This document shows, piece after piece, positions 5,878-8,813 of a DNA stretch of 8,813 bases. Where the stretch lies: contig CAZWSC010000041.1 in the NCBI GenBank assembly GCA_964636385.1, positions 1 through 8,813 of the forward strand, given 5' to 3'. Position 1 is the first letter of the stretch. Every line of letters starts with the position of its first letter. The DNA is from CAZWSC01 sp964636385 (GTDB lineage Bacteria; Eisenbacteria; RBG-16-71-46; CAIMUX01). The notes under the pieces were generated by a model. That model did not search any database, was not told the origin of the DNA, and saw only the letters and a program-made list of their open reading frames with translations. The translations under genes were made by a program, and so were the position numbers.

Positions 5878-7134
5878 TCAAAGGGCCAGTGCGCGCCTCC
5901 TGATGTCCACGGCCTGCGGCACGTCCAGCCCCTGGTCCATGTTGTCGATCATCCAGCGGGCGGACGCCGCCAGCTCATGATCCGGGTAACGGTCAAGAAC
6001 ATAGCGGAACACCTCACGCGCCTTTTCATGATCCCTCAGGTTCTCCGCATATGTGAACCCCGTCATGAAGAGAGCCTGCGGTGATCGGGCCCCATCGGGG
6101 TGTTCCCGCATGACCAGCTCGTAGATCCTGATCCGCTCTTCCGGCCCCTTCTCGGAATTCGCCAGCTGGAAGAGCTCGTCCTCCGAAAGGAAACGGGCGG
6201 TGTACAGGAGCCAGCCGTCCTCGTTGATCTCCGAGCCTGTCTGCTCGCGAATGCCCGCCAGGGTTGCGGCGAAGATCCGGTTGGCATTCCGTTTCTCCAC
6301 TATGTCCGCGATCTGCTCGCGCGCATCTTCAAAGGATCGCTGCGCCGCCTCAACACGCTCATCCACGCGGAAGATGCTCCATCCACGGGAGGTCTCGAGC
6401 GGCTCCGAAATCCCGCCCACCCCGAGGTGCATCACCCCCTGGTTCGGAGACTCCTCCCTGGAGAAGTTCCTGATGGTCGATGTTGCCGTGATGTACCCGA
6501 TGTCGCCATCCTGATGCCTGCTGACCTCGTCCAGGGAGTACCGGTGTGACAGCTCCGCGAAGTCCTCCCCGCGAAGGGCCAGGTTCCTCACCCGCTCCGC
6601 CTCTGCCCGCGTCGGCAGGAGGATGTGGGAGGCCCGCACGCGGGCGACCGTCCTGAACTGGTCGAGGTTGTCCTCGTAGTACTCACGCAGTTCCTCCCCG
6701 GTGGGAACCGCCTTCTCCTGTACGAGCCTTCTGATGGTCAGCCTGGAAAGTATGAACTGCCTGGAGAGCTCAAGGGTCTCCTTGAACTCGGGATCATCCT
6801 CGAACCCCAGGCGTTCTCCTTCGCCAACCCAGGCCAGCTGCTCCACCATCGAGCGAAGTACCTCGTGCCTCTGTCTGATGCCCGCCAATCCACCCATGTC
6901 GGCCATTGCCGCAAACTGAACCCGCATTTTCGCATCAAGATCAGCGACCGTGATCTCCCTTCCTCCGGCCCTGGCAATGACGATATTGTCCGTATCTCCT
7001 GGTGCGTCGCCCCTCTGACCGCAGCTGCATGCCAGGATGAGGGTGCACGCCAGAATCACGAAGGCGCCGGAAACTCCGAACCTTGTCGGGTTGGGCATTC
7101 TCCCTGCCGATCTTCCTGTCTGCGGAGCAATCAT
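5878..7134 (-). CDS. Parvulin-type peptidyl-prolyl isomerase lipoprotein with C-terminal TPR
   Basis: This is a predicted cell-envelope chaperone that would catalyse proline cis/trans isomerisation of exported proteins, of the SurA/PrsA/PpiC class. The 418 residues begin with a lipoprotein-type signal. Its hydrophobic stretch (about 20-36) ends in the lipobox LILAC with C36 as the likely lipidated cysteine; C30 and C38 are nearby. A helical SurA_N-like region follows (about 50-160: ITVADLDAKM, VLRSMVEQLAWVGEGERLGF). The rotamase domain is at about 165-262, with RASHILLPT, FAELSHRYSLD and GDIGYI, but its end is less canonical. Residues 332-398 look like a TPR/outer-membrane-lipoprotein repeat (IYELVMREHPDGARSPQALFM, then VFRYVLDRYPDHELAASA). 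ATG 7134 is chosen because AGGAGG lies 10 nt upstream; GTG 7158 precedes that site, and M13 (ATG 7098) is possible. It follows rplI by 81 bp. I give no symbol because SurA versus PrsA/PpiC cannot be decided. Confidence 0.88.
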   Translation of the reverse strand: MIAPQTGRSAGRMPNPTRFGVSGAFVILACTLILACSCGQRGDAPGDTDNIVIARAGGREITVADLDAKMRVQFAAMADMGGLAGIRQRHEVLRSMVEQLAWVGEGERLGFEDDPEFKETLELSRQFILSRLTIRRLVQEKAVPTGEELREYYEDNLDQFRTVARVRASHILLPTRAEAERVRNLALRGEDFAELSHRYSLDEVSRHQDGDIGYITATSTIRNFSREESPNQGVMHLGVGGISEPLETSRGWSIFRVDERVEAAQRSFEDAREQIADIVEKRNANRIFAATLAGIREQTGSEINEDGWLLYTARFLSEDELFQLANSEKGPEERIRIYELVMREHPDGARSPQALFMTGFTYAENLRDHEKAREVFRYVLDRYPDHELAASARWMIDNMDQGLDVPQAVDIRRRALAL

Positions 7135-7144
7135 GCCGAAGCAA

Positions 7145-7152
7145 CCTCCTCC
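7145..7152 (-). promoter_or_regulatory. Ribosome binding site of the parvulin gene
   Basis: GGAGGAGG on the minus strand lies 10 nt before ATG 7134. It supports that start over GTG 7158, which lies upstream of it, and over ATG 7098, whose AGGGAG is only 1 nt away. Confidence 0.6.
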
Positions 7153-7193
7153 GGGCACGCAATGCCTCGTGTAGATATGCCGTGGTTCTCCCG

Positions 7194-7219
7194 GTAGCCC
7201 GGACGGGAGTGAGGGCTAC
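7194..7219 (-). repeat. Hairpin spanning the rplI stop codon
   Basis: GTAGCCC and GGGCTAC (plus-strand 7194-7200 and 7213-7219) are perfect 7-bp arms around a 12-nt loop. The hairpin includes the rplI TAG (7216-7218). No U tract follows on the minus strand, so it is more likely an attenuator or 3' mRNA stabiliser between rplI and the parvulin gene than a classical terminator. Confidence 0.4.
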
Positions 7220-7662
7220 TCCTGCTTTGTAACGAAAACCCTGACCTTGCCCTCGACGTCCTGGTAGAGCTTGATCCTGACGTGGTACACGCCGAGCTCC
7301 TTGAGAGTTTCCTCGAGCAGCACATTGCGCTTGTCAACCTGGTGGCCGTGGCGTGCGAGCTCCTCCGCGAGATCCGACGAAGTGACGGATCCGAAGAGCT
7401 TGCCGTCCTCCCCGGCCTGCACCGGTATCGTGATGGTCAGCTTGTTGAGTTGCGCAGCTTCCTTCTCCGCCGCATGCCTCATGCGGTTGGAGCGGATGGC
7501 AGCCACACGCTCACGCTCCTGGAAGACGCGCGCGCCCCCGCTCGTTGCCTCCAGGGCGAGGTTTCGGGGCAGGAGGTAGTTACGGGCATAGCCGCGGACC
7601 ACGTTGACCTTGTCTCCCCTGCGGCCAAGGCCAAAGACATCCTCAAGCAGGATCAGCTCCAT
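7216..7662 (-). CDS. rplI: 50S ribosomal protein L9
   Basis: L9 binds 23S rRNA at the base of the L1 stalk and extends out from the large subunit. The 148 residues match the family in length and plan. The N-terminal RNA-binding domain MELILLEDVFGLGRRGDKVNV...GYARNYLLPRNLAL (1-38) carries the family signature. A long charged helix follows (about 45-73), then the C-terminal domain (about 75-146), with KLFGSVTSSDLAEEL and VDKRNVLLEETLKELGVYHV. The ATG at 7662 has AAGGAG about 9 nt upstream. It lies 52 bp after rpsR with a stem-loop in the gap. Confidence 0.98.
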   Translation of the reverse strand: MELILLEDVFGLGRRGDKVNVVRGYARNYLLPRNLALEATSGGARVFQERERVAAIRSNRMRHAAEKEAAQLNKLTITIPVQAGEDGKLFGSVTSSDLAEELARHGHQVDKRNVLLEETLKELGVYHVRIKLYQDVEGKVRVFVTKQE

Positions 7663-7682
7663 GGGACTAGTCTCCTTTTCAC

Positions 7683-7697
7683 GGGGCCGCCGGCCCC
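7683..7697 (-). repeat. GC-rich stem-loop between rpsR and rplI
   Basis: GGGGCC (7683-7688), a 3-nt loop and GGCCCC (7692-7697) form a perfect 6-bp hairpin about 10 nt before the rplI Shine-Dalgarno. On the minus strand it is followed by GTGAAAAGG, without a T tract, so a full terminator is unlikely. It may attenuate, mark processing, or tune rplI translation relative to rpsR. Confidence 0.45.
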
Positions 7698-7714
7698 GGC
7701 ATACGTGATCCCGG

Positions 7715-7951
7715 CTACCGGTACGATTCGCCCTGGAAGGGCAGAAGCGCCAGGTAGCGCGCGCGCTTCACGGCGCGGGTGATCTGTGTCTGGTGCTTGG
7801 CGCAGTTTCCCGAGATCCGGCGCGGGACGATCTTCCCCCGCTCCGTGATGGCCCGTGTCAACCTGCGTTCGTCGCGATAGCTGATATTCGTCACGCGGTC
7901 CATGCAGAGCTTGCAAACCTTGCGCCGCGGACGGGCATCCTTCGATTTCAT
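7715..7951 (-). CDS. rpsR: 30S ribosomal protein S18, zinc-binding (C+) form
   Basis: S18 pairs with S6 on the platform of the small subunit. The 78-residue product shows the family core DRVTNISYRDERRLTRAITERGKIVPRRISGNCAKHQ and a basic C-terminus RAVKRARYLALLPF. It keeps a CxxC pair (C13, C16) plus C50 and H53, the four-ligand pattern of zinc-binding S18, whereas E. coli S18 lacks it. Two in-frame ATGs exist, at 7957 and 7951. GGAGGT (7960-7965) is 8 nt from 7951 but only 2 nt from 7957, so 7951 is preferred; the longer form would add Met-Glu. It follows ssb by 50 bp. Confidence 0.97.
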   Translation of the reverse strand: MKSKDARPRRKVCKLCMDRVTNISYRDERRLTRAITERGKIVPRRISGNCAKHQTQITRAVKRARYLALLPFQGESYR

Positions 7952-8001
7952 CTCCATCTACCTCCGGCAATAATGAAGCGGACCAGGCGGCCAGCGCCGG
8001 C

Positions 8002-8517
8002 TCAGGAATCGGTCCGCTCGTCTTCGCTCAGCGGCTCCGCATCGGCGGAATCCGGCTTATCTTCGGTCATACCGTCTTCATCAGTCTTCTCGTCCGGGCG
8101 TTGACGCTCTTCCTCGCCCCGGCCCCGGTCGCCTCCGGCGCTCCTGCCGCGCCTGTCCGAACCCGGATCCAGACGGGCATCGACCAGTTCGGCCGACTCA
8201 GCGTAGACCTCCACAACCGTGCGGCGATCCCCGGATGAGGCCATGAAGGAACGGGAGTGCAGGTATCCCTCCACGCTGATCCCCTGGCCGACGGAGCCGT
8301 CGCGGCAGATCCGCTCGGCAGCATCCTGCCAGACAACCACGGTGAAGAAGGAGACTGTCTCCCTCAGCGTGCCCCTGCGATCCCTGGCCCAGCGTCCGCA
8401 GCGGACCCGGAACGAAGCAACCGCAACGCCTGACGGCGTATGGCGCAGTTCCGGCTGCTGCTGCAGGAAGCCGGTCAGGAGGATCCGGTTTATCCTCGGT
8501 AGAGTCTCGGTGTCCAT
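8002..8517 (-). CDS. ssb: Single-stranded DNA-binding protein (SSB)
   Basis: SSB coats single-stranded DNA during replication, repair and recombination. The 171 residues have an N-terminal OB-fold (about 6-112): RINRILLTGFLQQQPELRH, then SGVAVASFRVRC (29-40), VSFFTVVVWQDAAERIC (55-71) and GQGISVEGYLHSRSF (78-91). A Gly/Arg-rich linker (about 118-140, DRRGRSAGGDRGRG) and an acidic tail follow. The tail ends SEDERTDS and lacks the DDDIPF-like tip through which most bacterial SSBs bind partner proteins. ATG 8517 has GGGAG 4 nt upstream. It lies between rpsF (67 bp away) and rpsR, the standard position of ssb in this operon. OB-fold identity is secure; the tip could be supplied by another SSB paralogue. 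Confidence 0.94.
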   Translation of the reverse strand: MDTETLPRINRILLTGFLQQQPELRHTPSGVAVASFRVRCGRWARDRRGTLRETVSFFTVVVWQDAAERICRDGSVGQGISVEGYLHSRSFMASSGDRRTVVEVYAESAELVDARLDPGSDRRGRSAGGDRGRGEEERQRPDEKTDEDGMTEDKPDSADAEPLSEDERTDS

Positions 8518-8530
8518 GACGCTCCCGAAT

Positions 8531-8560
8531 GGAGCCCTCGGGATTCGGCACCCGGGCTCC
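8531..8560 (-). repeat. Inverted repeat between rpsF and ssb
   Basis: GGAGCCC (8531-8537) and GGGCTCC (8554-8560) are perfect 7-bp arms around a 16-nt loop in the 67-bp gap before ssb. No T tract follows on the minus strand. It may be an mRNA structure that separates rpsF and ssb expression; the function is unknown. Confidence 0.35.
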
Positions 8561-8584
8561 AGGAATCAGGTTGAACTCCCCCAG

Positions 8585-8813
8585 TCAGCTCCCGACATCC
8601 TCCTGTGAGGTCGCGCCCTCGGGAGCCTGGGTAACACTTTCGCCCGGTGCAGGCGTGTCTCCGGTCTGTTCGACTTCCGGAGCCCCCCCGGCCTCGTCCA
8701 GGGCCGATTCCTCGGCCGGAGCAGGCCCTTCGGCGCGCACCACCATGTGCCGCAGCATCTGTTCATTGAGCTTGAAGCGGCGTTCAATGTCGCGAAGCAC
8801 CTCGGTACCGCTG
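8585..8813 (-). CDS. rpsF: 30S ribosomal protein S6, C-terminal part (5' end beyond window)
   Basis: This is the 3' end of the S6 gene; 75 complete codons plus the stop are visible. The first visible residues, TEVLRDIERRFKLNEQMLRHMVVR, match the last helix and strand of S6, where the protein normally ends shortly afterwards. Here about 49 more residues follow, rich in Glu, Ala, Pro and Gly (AEGPAPAEES to ATSQEDVGS) and very acidic, so the tail is unusually long. S6 pairs with S18, encoded two genes downstream. Position upstream of ssb, rpsR and rplI confirms the identity. The true start and any operon leader lie to the right of the window. Confidence 0.93.
   Translation of the reverse strand, partial: SGTEVLRDIERRFKLNEQMLRHMVVRAEGPAPAEESALDEAGGAPEVEQTGDTPAPGESVTQAPEGATSQEDVGS

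Noticed and set aside
5816..5881. N-terminal extension of the DUF151 protein
   Set aside because: The extra stretch is basic and unconserved and overlaps the previous gene; GGAGGT and the family start both point to 5815.

Overview
This window is ordinary chromosomal DNA from a GC-rich, diderm (Gram-negative type) bacterium. A TonB-family protein and a lipoprotein chaperone imply an outer membrane. selA implies that the organism can make selenocysteine. Protein style and gene order (a divergent EF-G outside a str operon, a TPR-tailed parvulin lipoprotein next to ribosomal genes) look unlike Proteobacteria or Firmicutes. An FCB-type or candidate-phylum lineage is my inference; I cannot name a taxon. 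I see no insertion sequence, phage gene, CRISPR array, tRNA or rRNA.

Right block (minus strand, 8813 down to 5303): the 3' end of rpsF, then ssb, rpsR, rplI, a parvulin/TPR lipoprotein and a DUF151 (bifunctional nuclease) protein. The first four form the widely conserved S6-SSB-S18-L9 operon. The last two follow with short gaps and no T-tract terminator, so they probably share its transcript. S6 carries a long acidic tail, and SSB is acidic at its end but lacks the usual SSB tip.

Middle (plus strand, 4556-5275): a single gene for a TonB-like energy transducer. It ends face to face with the DUF151 gene and is divergent from fusA. The fusA/tonB intergenic region holds a good sigma70-type promoter for fusA with AT-rich repeats, and a perfect inverted repeat upstream of tonB.

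Left block (minus strand, 4349 down to 1): an EF-G paralogue (fusA-like), selA, and an unnamed gene that starts inside the selA stop codon (ATGA overlap) and runs off the left edge. That last gene is the least ordinary item here. Its 258 visible residues follow the layout of a BY-kinase/CpsD/MinD-type P-loop protein, but the Walker A loop is missing. It also contains a run of ten C (coding strand) that could be a slippage site.

Taken together the window is mainly translation machinery (S6, S18, L9, EF-G, SelA), with DNA maintenance (SSB) and envelope functions (PPIase lipoprotein, TonB) interspersed. No complete novel system is visible. The selA-coupled pseudo-ATPase-like gene is the best lead.
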